Shown piece after piece: positions 1-5,345 of a stretch of 5,345 nucleotides of DNA. Location: contig JARGGE010000217.1 of the NCBI GenBank assembly GCA_029210865.1, forward strand, positions 1 through 5,345. Reading direction: 5' to 3'. The position numbers were made by a program, and so were the translations under genes. Source of the stretch: Trueperaceae bacterium. GTDB lineage: Bacteria > Deinococcota > Deinococci > Deinococcales > Trueperaceae. The notes below the pieces were generated by a model, which did no database searches, was not told the DNA's origin, and saw nothing but the letters and a program-made list of their open reading frames with translations. Every line of letters begins with the position of its first letter. Positions within the stretch are counted from its first letter, which is position 1.

Positions 1-1
1 A

Positions 2-748
2 CGCTTCGTGACCCTCGGGTTCCGGCACGAGGGCGGGTTCGTCGGCGAGCACGACCGCCGCACGCGTATGCCGCTCCCAGACCACGTCAGCGCTCGACCT
101 GAGGACGTTCCGGACTTGATCCGAGGCCTCCTCGAGTGCGAGGGCGGGCGCTCCCGGTCGCTCGACCCCGTCATCGCCGCCGCCGTGATCGCCTTCGGCT
201 TCGTGTACGTCCACCCCTTCGAGGACGGCAACGGGCGCATCCACCGCTACCTCATCCACCACGTGCTCGCCCGTCACGGCTTCACGCCGCCGGGCATCGT
301 GTTCCCGGTCTCGGCCGCGATCCTGAATCGGATCGACGCGTACCGGGCGGTCCTCGAGAGCTACGCGGCGCGCCTCCTGCCGGTCGTCGAATGGCGCCCG
401 ACACCCGCGTTCAACGTCGAGGTCCTGAACGACACGGGCGACTTCTACCGGTACTTCGACGCCACCCCGCACGCGGAGTTCTTGTACGCCTGCGTTCGCC
501 AGACGATCGAGGAGGACCTCCCCTCCGAGACCGCCTTCCTGCGCCACTACGACGCCTTCCGGGCGAGCGTCGCGGAGCTCGTCGACATGCCCGAGCGAAC
601 GGTCGATCTGCTCTACCGCTTCTTGCGCCAGCACGGCGGCCATCTGTCGGGCCGCGCGCGCACGAAGGAGTTCGCCTCGCTCAGCGACGACGAGGTGGAG
701 CACGTCGAAGCGATCTACGCGGGTAGCTTCGGCGTTGCGAACGGGTGA
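2..748 (+). CDS. Fic family protein (putative AMP transferase), 5' partial
   Basis: Fic-domain proteins typically transfer AMP from ATP to a hydroxyl side chain of a target protein; no target can be read here. The reading frame is open to the left edge, so the true start lies outside and the GTG at 8 is probably internal. Counting from that GTG, the complete core motif HPFEDGNGRIHR is at residues 69-80, with catalytic H69, acidic D73, the G74-N75-G76 anion loop, R77 and R80. Upstream, GFVGEHDR and PLPDHVSAR (about 10-30) resemble the conserved approach to the Fic core in the roughly 500-residue stand-alone Fic proteins. The C-terminal 70 residues (VDMPERTVDLLYRFL, then a GRARTKEF stretch) look like the small helical tail of that group, so the 3' end appears intact. 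An inhibitory helix, if N-terminal, would be outside the window. The neighbouring gene fragments give no functional link. I am sure of the family and unsure of substrate or activity. Confidence 0.9.
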   Translation, partial: RFVTLGFRHEGGFVGEHDRRTRMPLPDHVSARPEDVPDLIRGLLECEGGRSRSLDPVIAAAVIAFGFVYVHPFEDGNGRIHRYLIHHVLARHGFTPPGIVFPVSAAILNRIDAYRAVLESYAARLLPVVEWRPTPAFNVEVLNDTGDFYRYFDATPHAEFLYACVRQTIEEDLPSETAFLRHYDAFRASVAELVDMPERTVDLLYRFLRQHGGHLSGRARTKEFASLSDDEVEHVEAIYAGSFGVANG

Positions 749-2162
749 AAGCGCTCGGAAGCCGTCCGCGGACCTCAACGCCGCGACGGCCTCTCGACCG
801 ACCATCCTCGTCCTGGAGGATCGGATCCACGGGCGTGACCACCTGCGCGATGACGTGCGGTTCCACGACGGCAGGCCGTTCACGTCGGAGGACGTCCGAG
901 CCACCCTCGAGGCTCGCGACGACGATCGACTCGAGCACGTGGACACGCCGGATCCGAGCACCGCGGTCCTCCACTTCCGGGCTCCAGCGGCGAACCTGCT
1001 GTACGACCTGGCGTCCATCCCCATGATGCCGGCCGACGCTGCCGCCGACTTCGGGAACCGACCGATCGGAACCGGCCCGTTCGCGTTCGCCGGGCTCTAC
1101 GACGCCGCCTTCCGCGCCCAGTTCCTGTCGGGCCTGATCATGCCGATCTCGATGTTCATCGGCAACCTCAGCTACGCCGTCGTGGCGGTGGTCGGCGGTC
1201 TGCGCGTCGCCAGCGGCCGCATCACCCTGGGCGACGTCCAGGCCTTCATCCAGTACTCGCGCCAGTTCACCCAGCCGGTGACGCAGATCGCCTCGATGAT
1301 CAACCTGCTGCAGTCGGGCGTCGCCTCGGCCGAGCGGGTCTTCGAGCTGCTCGACGCCGACGAGGAGTCGGCGGAGCCGGTCGCGGAGCTGGCGCGCCCG
1401 GCGACCGAGGCGCGCGGCCGCGTGACCTTCGAGCACGTCGCGTTTCGCTACGAGGACGACCAACCCCTCATCGACGACCTCTCGCTGGTCGCCGCCCCGG
1501 GCCAGACCGTCGCCATCGTCGGGCCGACCGGCGCCGGCAAGACGACGCTCGTCAACCTGCTCATGCGCTTCTACGAGCTCGACGGCGGGCACATCACGCT
1601 CGACGGCGTCGACATCGCGGCGATGGCGCGCGGTGCGCTGCGCTCACAGATCGGCATGGTGCTCCAGGACACCTGGCTCTTCAAGGGCACGATCCGCGAC
1701 AACATCGCCTACGGGCGCCCCGACGCCAGCGACGAGGAGGTCCAGGCCGCCGCGCGCGCGACCTTCGTCGATCGCTTCGTCCACAGCCTCCCCGAGGGCT
1801 ACGACACCGAGATCGACGACGAGGGCGGCAACGTCAGCGCAGGCGAGAAGCAGCTGATCACGATCGCGCGCGCGTTCCTGGCCGACCCTGCGCTGCTGAT
1901 CCTCGACGAAGCCACCAGCTCGGTCGACTCGCGCACCGAGCTCCTGGTGCAGCAGGCGATGGCCGCCTTGCGCGGCGACCGCACCAGCTTCGTCATCGCC
2001 CACCGGCTCTCGACAATCGTCGACGCCGACCTCATCCTGGTGATGGAACTCGGCCGCATCGTCGAGCGTGGCGCGCACGCCGAGCTGCTCACCGCCGGCG
2101 GGGCGTACGCGGAGCTCCATCGCACGCAGTTCGTGGGCGAGGCGGTGTACGCCGCGGCCTGA
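735..2162 (+). CDS. Chimeric ORF: substrate-binding protein remnant fused to the C-terminal half of an ABC exporter (TM5-6 + ATPase)
   Basis: One 475-codon open frame joins two unrelated proteins. Residues about 36-118 look like a family 5 substrate-binding protein. From about L121 it matches the heterodimer-type lipid/drug ABC exporters: two hydrophobic helices at about 131-157 and 164-190 (TM5 and TM6), then the nucleotide-binding domain. That domain is complete: Walker A GPTGAGKTT (263-271), Q-loop Q311, signature NVSAGEKQL (366-374, the non-LSGGQ form common in this subfamily), Walker B ALLILDE with catalytic E392, the D-loop SVDS, and H-loop H423. Full exporters are about 600 residues with six helices, so roughly the first 270 residues, including TM1-4, are missing and transport by this product is unlikely. 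The TTG at 735 overlaps the Fic stop, lacks a Shine-Dalgarno sequence and is doubtful; ATG at 1023 or 1140 are alternatives. The exporter half uses CGC for 21 of 24 arginines. It is probably a pseudogene or an assembly chimera rather than a working fusion. The ATPase identification is secure; the status of the ORF is inference. Confidence 0.8.
   Translation: MRTGESARKPSADLNAATASRPTILVLEDRIHGRDHLRDDVRFHDGRPFTSEDVRATLEARDDDRLEHVDTPDPSTAVLHFRAPAANLLYDLASIPMMPADAAADFGNRPIGTGPFAFAGLYDAAFRAQFLSGLIMPISMFIGNLSYAVVAVVGGLRVASGRITLGDVQAFIQYSRQFTQPVTQIASMINLLQSGVASAERVFELLDADEESAEPVAELARPATEARGRVTFEHVAFRYEDDQPLIDDLSLVAAPGQTVAIVGPTGAGKTTLVNLLMRFYELDGGHITLDGVDIAAMARGALRSQIGMVLQDTWLFKGTIRDNIAYGRPDASDEEVQAAARATFVDRFVHSLPEGYDTEIDDEGGNVSAGEKQLITIARAFLADPALLILDEATSSVDSRTELLVQQAMAALRGDRTSFVIAHRLSTIVDADLILVMELGRIVERGAHAELLTAGGAYAELHRTQFVGEAVYAAA
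840..1088 (+). pseudogene. Remnant of a family 5 (oligopeptide/nickel type) ABC substrate-binding protein
   Basis: These 83 codons carry hallmarks of periplasmic or lipoprotein binding proteins for peptide importers: LRDDVRFHDGRPFTSEDV, then a D-P-S-T-A-V-L-H-F strand, and the late lobe-1 motif PIGTGPF. Family members are about 500-600 residues. Here the signal peptide, the first ~80-100 residues and everything after PIGTGPFAF are absent. The spacing between SEDV and the DPSTAV strand is short compared with what I expect, so an internal deletion is possible. Arginine codons are CGC 2, CGG 2, CGA 3 and AGG 1, unlike the exporter half that follows. No permease or ATPase gene of a peptide importer is present, so this is an orphan fragment. 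The frame contains no stop codon, so if it is a decayed gene the break is recent. Confidence 0.7.
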
Positions 2163-2177
2163 CGCGCGCCACGGCGA

Positions 2178-2203
2178 CCGTGCACGGGCCGGCCGCGCGC
2201 GGC
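2178..2203. promoter_or_regulatory. Cluster of three perfect palindromes upstream of the glucosidase gene
   Basis: Three perfect palindromes touch or overlap in 26 bp: CCGTGCACGG (2178-2187), GGCCGGCC (2187-2194) and GCCGCGCGCGGC (2192-2203). They sit between the exporter stop (2162) and the putative -10 box (2212), covering the expected -35 region of the glucosidase promoter. That position would suit an operator for a sugar-responsive repressor, or a hairpin ending transcription from the upstream fragment, although no T-run follows. GC-rich DNA makes such palindromes by chance fairly often, so confidence is low. Confidence 0.25.
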
Positions 2204-2211
2204 ACCGTTGG

Positions 2212-2217
2212 TACCCT
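2212..2217 (+). promoter_or_regulatory. Putative -10 box (TACCCT) for leaderless glucosidase mRNA
   Basis: TACCCT fits the TAnnnT -10 pattern and ends 5 bp before the ATG at 2223. Transcription would then begin at or within a base or so of the start codon, giving a leaderless mRNA. No AGGAGG-like site precedes the ATG, which agrees. There is no clear -35 hexamer at normal spacing; the region there is a GC-rich palindrome. The same arrangement precedes the two minus-strand genes of this window, which raises confidence. Confidence 0.5.
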
Positions 2218-2222
2218 GGCCC

Positions 2223-4082
2223 ATGGCCCTCGACCCCGCGACCGCCCCCTGGTGGACCCGCGCCACCGTCTACCAGGTCTACCCCCGCAGCTTTGGCGAC
2301 GGCGACGGCGACGGCGTCGGCGACCTGCGCGGCGTCCTCGCGCACCTCGACCACCTCGAGGCGCTCGGCGTCGAGGCCGTGTGGCTCTCCCCCGTCTACC
2401 CGTCGCCGATGCGTGACGGCGGCTACGACGTCGCCGACTACCAGGGGGTCGACCCCCTGTTCGGCACCCTCGCCGACCTCGACGCACTGATCGCCGCGCT
2501 GCACGCGCGCGGCATGAAGCTGATCCTGGACGTGGTGCTCAACCACACGTCCGACGCGCACCCGTGGTTCCAGGCCTCACGGCGCTCGCCGGACGACCCC
2601 AAGCGGGACTGGTACTGGTGGCGCCCGCCGCGGCCCGGCTTCCGCGGCGGCGAGCCGGGTGCGGAGCCCACCAACTGGCGCGGCTACTTCGGCGGCCCGG
2701 CCTGGACGTACGATGCCACCGCCGACGCGTACTACCTCCACCTGTTCGACACCTCGCAGCCCGACCTGAACTGGGAGCACCCACCGGTGCGCCGGGCGCT
2801 CTTCGAGATGCTCCGGTGGTGGCTGGCGCGCGGCGTCGACGGCTTCCGGATGGACGTGATCAACCTCGTCAGCAAGGACCTGCCACTGCGCGACGCCCCG
2901 GACCGCGGCCCCGACGGCCTGGGCAACGGCTTCCCCTTCGTCGAGTCCGGACCGCGCATCCACGAGTTCCTCCAGGAGCTGCACCGCGAGGTGCTCGGCA
3001 GCGCCGGCACCGTGCTCCTGACCGTGGGCGAGATGCTCGGGGTCACCCCCGAGCAGGCGGTGGCCTTCACCGACCCCGAGCGGCGCGAGGTGGACATGGT
3101 GTTCACCTTCGAGCACGTGACCCTCGACCAGGCGCCCGGCGACAAGTTCGACGTGCGGCCGCTGCCCCTGCCCCTCCTGAAGGGGACGCTCGCGCGCTGG
3201 CAGGAGGCGCTCGCCGACCGCGGCTGGAACAGCCTCTACCTCGGCAACCACGACCAGCCGCGCGCCGTCTCGCGCTTCGGCGACGACCGCCCCGCCTGGC
3301 GCGAGCGCTCCGCCAAGGCGCTCGCGACCGTCCTGCACCTGCACCGCGGCACCCCGTTCGTCTACCAGGGCGAGGAGCTGGGGATGCCCAACCACCCCTT
3401 CGCGAGCCTGGACGCCTTCCAGGACGTCGAATCGACGAACTACGTGCGCTTCGCGCGCACCCTCGGCCTGTCCGACGACGCCATCCTGGCGCGCCTGAAC
3501 GCCAAGAGCCGCGACCACGCGCGCACCCCCGTGCCCTGGACGGCCGCGCCCGATGGCGGCTTCGGCAGCGCCACCCCGTGGCTGCCGCTCCACCCCGACC
3601 ACGCCACCTTCGCGGCCGACGCGCAGCGCGCCGACCCGCACTCGGTGCTCCACCACTACCGGCGGCTGATCGCGCTGCGGCGCGCGCTGCCGGTGGTGGC
3701 GCTCGGCGGCTTCCGCCCGATCGCGCCCGACCACGAGCGCCTCTGGGCCTTCGAGCGACGGCTCGGCGACGAGGCGCTGCTCGTCGTCGCCAACTGCTCG
3801 GACGCGGATCTGCCGCTGGCGGGGACCGGCGTGACGGTCCCCTACGGTGCCGAACTGCTGCTCGGCAACCTGCGGCCCGAGGACGCGCCCGGCGACCGCG
3901 GGACGCTGCGCGGGTGGGAGGCGCGGGTCCTCCGAATCGAGGCGGGCCGCGATCGCGCGCAGGGCGAAGGCACCACCGGCGACGAGCCGGCTCGCACGGC
4001 CATGCCGCTCGTCGACGACCTCCGTCGCACGGTCCGCACGGGGGGTCGACGCTTCACGCGCGACGAGCGGAACGAGCGCTGA
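2223..4082 (+). CDS. GH13 alpha-glucosidase, oligo-1,6-glucosidase-like
   Basis: This 619-residue enzyme should hydrolyse alpha-glucosidic bonds at the non-reducing end of short oligosaccharides. GH13 motifs appear in order: a DGDGDGVGD calcium-type loop (26-34), region I DVVLNH (103-108), region V QPDLNW (179-184), region II GFRMDVINL with nucleophile D211, acid/base E270 in TVGEM, and region IV GNHDQPR with D344. RDHARTPVPW (430-439) and QGEELGM (382-388) mark the oligo-1,6-glucosidase / trehalose-6-phosphate hydrolase branch (GH13 subfamilies 31 and 29). V212 directly after the nucleophile is the residue linked to alpha-1,6 preference in that branch; alpha-1,4 enzymes usually have a smaller residue or Thr there. 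No signal peptide is visible, so it is probably cytoplasmic, acting on imported sugars. The catalytic and beta-sandwich parts end near residue 573; a charged tail of about 46 residues follows. I chose ATG 2223 over the in-frame TTG at 2208 because a TAnnnT box sits just upstream of it. Family is certain; substrate is inferred. Confidence 0.95.
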   Translation: MALDPATAPWWTRATVYQVYPRSFGDGDGDGVGDLRGVLAHLDHLEALGVEAVWLSPVYPSPMRDGGYDVADYQGVDPLFGTLADLDALIAALHARGMKLILDVVLNHTSDAHPWFQASRRSPDDPKRDWYWWRPPRPGFRGGEPGAEPTNWRGYFGGPAWTYDATADAYYLHLFDTSQPDLNWEHPPVRRALFEMLRWWLARGVDGFRMDVINLVSKDLPLRDAPDRGPDGLGNGFPFVESGPRIHEFLQELHREVLGSAGTVLLTVGEMLGVTPEQAVAFTDPERREVDMVFTFEHVTLDQAPGDKFDVRPLPLPLLKGTLARWQEALADRGWNSLYLGNHDQPRAVSRFGDDRPAWRERSAKALATVLHLHRGTPFVYQGEELGMPNHPFASLDAFQDVESTNYVRFARTLGLSDDAILARLNAKSRDHARTPVPWTAAPDGGFGSATPWLPLHPDHATFAADAQRADPHSVLHHYRRLIALRRALPVVALGGFRPIAPDHERLWAFERRLGDEALLVVANCSDADLPLAGTGVTVPYGAELLLGNLRPEDAPGDRGTLRGWEARVLRIEAGRDRAQGEGTTGDEPARTAMPLVDDLRRTVRTGGRRFTRDERNER

Positions 4083-4104
4083 CGCGTCCGACGCGACGCT
4101 CAGC
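4074..4104. terminator. Hairpin spanning the two convergent stop codons
   Basis: CGCGTC (4083-4088) and GACGCG (4090-4095) form a perfect stem around one central base. It can extend either with GAGCG/CGCTC (4074-4078 with 4097-4101) across a small internal loop, or with GCTGA/TCAGC (4078-4082 with 4100-4104) across a four-base bulge. The element covers the TGA of the glucosidase and the TGA of the minus-strand oxidoreductase. Its symmetry suits a bidirectional terminator for the convergent pair, but there is no T-run on either side, as is common in high-GC actinobacteria. Confidence 0.35.
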
Positions 4105-4810
4105 CCTGCGGCACCGCGCACGCCTCGTCCACGCACGCCGCGTCGGTGTCCGCGCCGACCGCCTGCAGCTCCGGCGCCCGCTCCGCCCAGGCGCGCGCGA
4201 GCGCCTCCGAGAACACGGCCTCCGGCTGCGCCCCCGACACCGCGTAGCGCCGGTCGATCACGAAGAACGGCACGCCCTGCACGCCCAGCTCGCGCGCCTC
4301 GCGCTGATCGGCACGCACGGCGTCGGCGTGGGCGTCCCCCTCCAGGGCCGCGCGCACCTCGCCCTCGGCCAACCCCAGCTCGATGCCGAGCGCCACGAGC
4401 TCGTCGCGCACCCCCACCGCCCGCCCCTCGGTGAAGTAGGCGCGCAGCAGCCGCTCCTTCGCGGCGCCGCCCAGGCCGCGCTCGGCCGCGAGGTGGAGCA
4501 GGCGGTGGGCGTCGAAGGTGTTGCCCGAACGGGCGCGCTCGAGACGGAACTCGAGCCCGACCTCGGCCGCCATCGCGGTGACGCGTGCGTTGGCGGCGCG
4601 GGCCTCGGCGAGGCCCATGCCGTACTTGCGGGCGAGCATCGCGTCGAGCGGCTCGCCGGTCTCGGCGGGGGCGTTGGGCGCGAGCTCGAAGGAGCGCCAC
4701 ACCACCTCGACGTCCTCGCGATGCGGGAAGGCGGCGAGCGCCGCTTCGAGCCGGCGCTTGCCGACGTAGCAGAAGGGGCAGACGACGTCGGACCAGATCT
4801 CGATCTTCAT
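4100..4810 (-). CDS. DsbA family oxidoreductase, FrnE-like
   Basis: This is a 236-residue thioredoxin-fold protein of the DsbA/FrnE group, expected to make, break or shuffle disulfides. The first strand MKIEIWSD leads into the active site CPFC (11-14). A helical insertion spans about residues 50-165, including the SGNTFDAHRLLHLA stretch (95-108) typical of this family. The cis-proline loop is QGVPFF with P181, and VSGAQPE (191-197) is the usual late motif. There is no signal peptide, so it should be cytoplasmic, unlike classical DsbA. Near the C terminus C226 and C231 form a CX4C pair, as described for Deinococcus radiodurans FrnE, where a second pair supports isomerase activity. Length is usual for the family. 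The start ATG at 4810 begins the conserved first strand and has a TAnnnT box 7 bp upstream. The gene converges on the glucosidase with a 17-bp gap, and its partner protein is unknown. Confidence 0.93.
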   Translation of the reverse strand: MKIEIWSDVVCPFCYVGKRRLEAALAAFPHREDVEVVWRSFELAPNAPAETGEPLDAMLARKYGMGLAEARAANARVTAMAAEVGLEFRLERARSGNTFDAHRLLHLAAERGLGGAAKERLLRAYFTEGRAVGVRDELVALGIELGLAEGEVRAALEGDAHADAVRADQREARELGVQGVPFFVIDRRYAVSGAQPEAVFSEALARAWAERAPELQAVGADTDAACVDEACAVPQG

Positions 4811-4817
4811 GCCGAGG

Positions 4818-4823
4818 ACGCTA
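4818..4823 (-). promoter_or_regulatory. Putative -10 box (TAGCGT) for leaderless oxidoreductase mRNA
   Basis: On the minus strand TAGCGT ends 7 bp before the ATG at 4810, the distance expected if transcription starts at the A of the start codon. No Shine-Dalgarno sequence lies in the gap. A TTGCGC at 4858-4863 is too far upstream (34 bp) to be its -35. The box lies in the 113-bp spacer after the membrane-protein gene, so the oxidoreductase can be transcribed on its own even though both genes point the same way. Confidence 0.5.
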
Positions 4824-4923
4824 CCGCGGGGCGCCGGCGGCCTGCGTCGGCCAGCGGGCGCAACGCCGCGACCCAGCGAGGTCGACGGGCACGGCTGACC
4901 CCTCCGCCGTCCGGATCCGTCGG

Positions 4924-5322
4924 CTACACCGCCGTGGGGTCGTAGCTCTGGCCGATGGAGTAGGCCATGAGGGCGAACGCGAAGGCCGCCCCGGTCACCA
5001 GCGTCGCCGACCAGCGGCCTGCCCGGAACGGCGCGGGCAGCCAGTAGTAGAGCAAGAAGAACAGCAGCGGCCCCAAGCCGCCGACGTAGTGGATGTAGAG
5101 CTGCAGCGGCCCCAGGCCCTGGTCGAGGAGCTTGATGCCGATGAGCGCCTGCACGGCGAGCGTCAGCTGGGCAAGGATGAGAAGGCCGTGGGCCCAGCGC
5201 GCCGGGCTCCGGTTCCGGAAGCCGTGGTAAGCGGCGGCGGTGAGGGCGGCGAGGCCGGCGACGACGACCAGCGTGCCGACGAGGAAGTGGACGGAGGTGG
5301 GGACCCAGATCGCATCGATCAC
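4924..5322 (-). CDS. Small four-helix membrane protein of unknown function
   Basis: I do not recognise this 132-residue protein. It has four hydrophobic segments at about 11-31, 43-63, 73-95 and 103-122, joined by short loops; the first and third loops carry basic residues (R36, R38, R42 and R100, R103). Histidines sit at the ends of helices: H12 (start of helix 1), H33 (end of helix 1), H45 (start of helix 2) and H78 (start of helix 3, in YIHYVGGLGP). Such placement is compatible with heme or metal binding, as in small cytochrome b-like or heme-A-synthase-like bundles, but no family motif confirms this. The GTG start at 5322 is supported by an in-frame stop just upstream (5341-5343) and a TAnnnT box 7 bp before it. 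Both ends are inside the window, so the gene is complete. It ends 113 bp before the oxidoreductase gene on the same strand. Coding status is well supported by the clean membrane pattern. Confidence 0.82.
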   Translation of the reverse strand: MIDAIWVPTSVHFLVGTLVVVAGLAALTAAAYHGFRNRSPARWAHGLLILAQLTLAVQALIGIKLLDQGLGPLQLYIHYVGGLGPLLFFLLYYWLPAPFRAGRWSATLVTGAAFAFALMAYSIGQSYDPTAV

Positions 5323-5329
5323 GTCGCCG

Positions 5330-5335
5330 AGCCTA
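5330..5335 (-). promoter_or_regulatory. Putative -10 box (TAGGCT) for the membrane-protein gene
   Basis: On the minus strand TAGGCT ends 7 bp before the GTG start at 5322, matching the spacing seen for the oxidoreductase gene. Any -35 element would lie at or beyond the window edge and cannot be judged. Confidence 0.4.
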
Positions 5336-5345
5336 CGACGTCAGG

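Noticed and set aside
1..748. Fic gene as the toxin of a toxin-antitoxin pair
   Set aside because: No small antitoxin gene is visible downstream, the upstream side is outside the window, and the protein resembles the larger stand-alone Fic group.
735..2162. The fusion as a purposeful new transporter type (importer receptor fused to its own ATPase)
   Set aside because: The binding-protein part lacks a signal peptide and most of both lobes, the exporter part lacks four helices, and codon use changes at the join; debris or chimera is simpler.
2208..2222. TTG at 2208 as the start of the glucosidase
   Set aside because: It would add five residues (MVPWP) not expected in the family, and those codons overlap the probable -10 box; ATG 2223 fits better.
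681..2561. Minus-strand open frames opposite the chimeric ORF (681-1592 and 1644-2561)
   Set aside because: They mirror the ABC coding frame and have repetitive V-D-E-R-G composition; no start context or family motif supports them.
2577..4700. Open frame of 707 codons on the minus strand opposite the glucosidase
   Set aside because: Antisense shadow of two well-supported genes, with low-complexity Arg/Ala/Gly translation and no recognisable domain.
2564..4945. Long open frame of 793 codons on the plus strand, overlapping the glucosidase and the oxidoreductase
   Set aside because: Its translation is mostly Arg, Ala, Pro and Gly with no motifs; it is a by-product of GC-rich coding in other frames, where stops are rare.
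1..5345. CRISPR arrays, tRNA or rRNA genes, insertion-sequence ends and long direct repeats
   Set aside because: None seen on reading both strands; the only short repeats are GC-rich palindromes and codon-level repetition such as GGCGAC in the calcium loop of the glucosidase.

Overview
The window is GC-rich DNA with strong G/C preference at third codon positions. Start-codon contexts carry a TAnnnT box 5-7 bp upstream and no recognisable Shine-Dalgarno sequence. Together this suggests a high-GC actinobacterium that uses many leaderless mRNAs. I cannot assign a genus, and the sequence could be a contig from an uncultured organism.

Layout. Positions 1-748 hold the 3' part of a Fic-domain gene (+ strand) cut by the left edge. 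Positions 749-1090 hold about 85 unassigned bases, then a short remnant of a family 5 (oligopeptide type) ABC substrate-binding protein. At about 1083-1095 this remnant runs in frame, with no stop, into the C-terminal half of an unrelated ABC exporter: the last two membrane helices plus a complete ATPase domain, ending at 2162. A 60-bp spacer rich in palindromes with a putative promoter follows. Then comes a complete GH13 alpha-glucosidase / oligo-1,6-glucosidase-like gene (2223-4082, +). It converges on a FrnE-like DsbA-family oxidoreductase gene (4100-4810, -), with only 17 bp between the stop codons and a hairpin spanning both stops. A four-helix membrane protein of unknown function lies upstream of the oxidoreductase on the same strand (4924-5322, -).

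How the genes relate. The right part (2163-5345) looks like ordinary chromosomal housekeeping: sugar hydrolysis, thiol redox and a small membrane protein, each with its own putative promoter, so no shared pathway is implied. The left part (1-1095) is broken material whose arginine codon use differs from that of the exporter piece next to it. The in-frame join is either a real recombination scar (decayed or inserted DNA) or a chimeric assembly; sequence alone cannot decide. I found no convincing new multi-gene system. The items most worth checking are the chimeric ORF, the leaderless-promoter pattern and the second cysteine pair in the FrnE-like protein.
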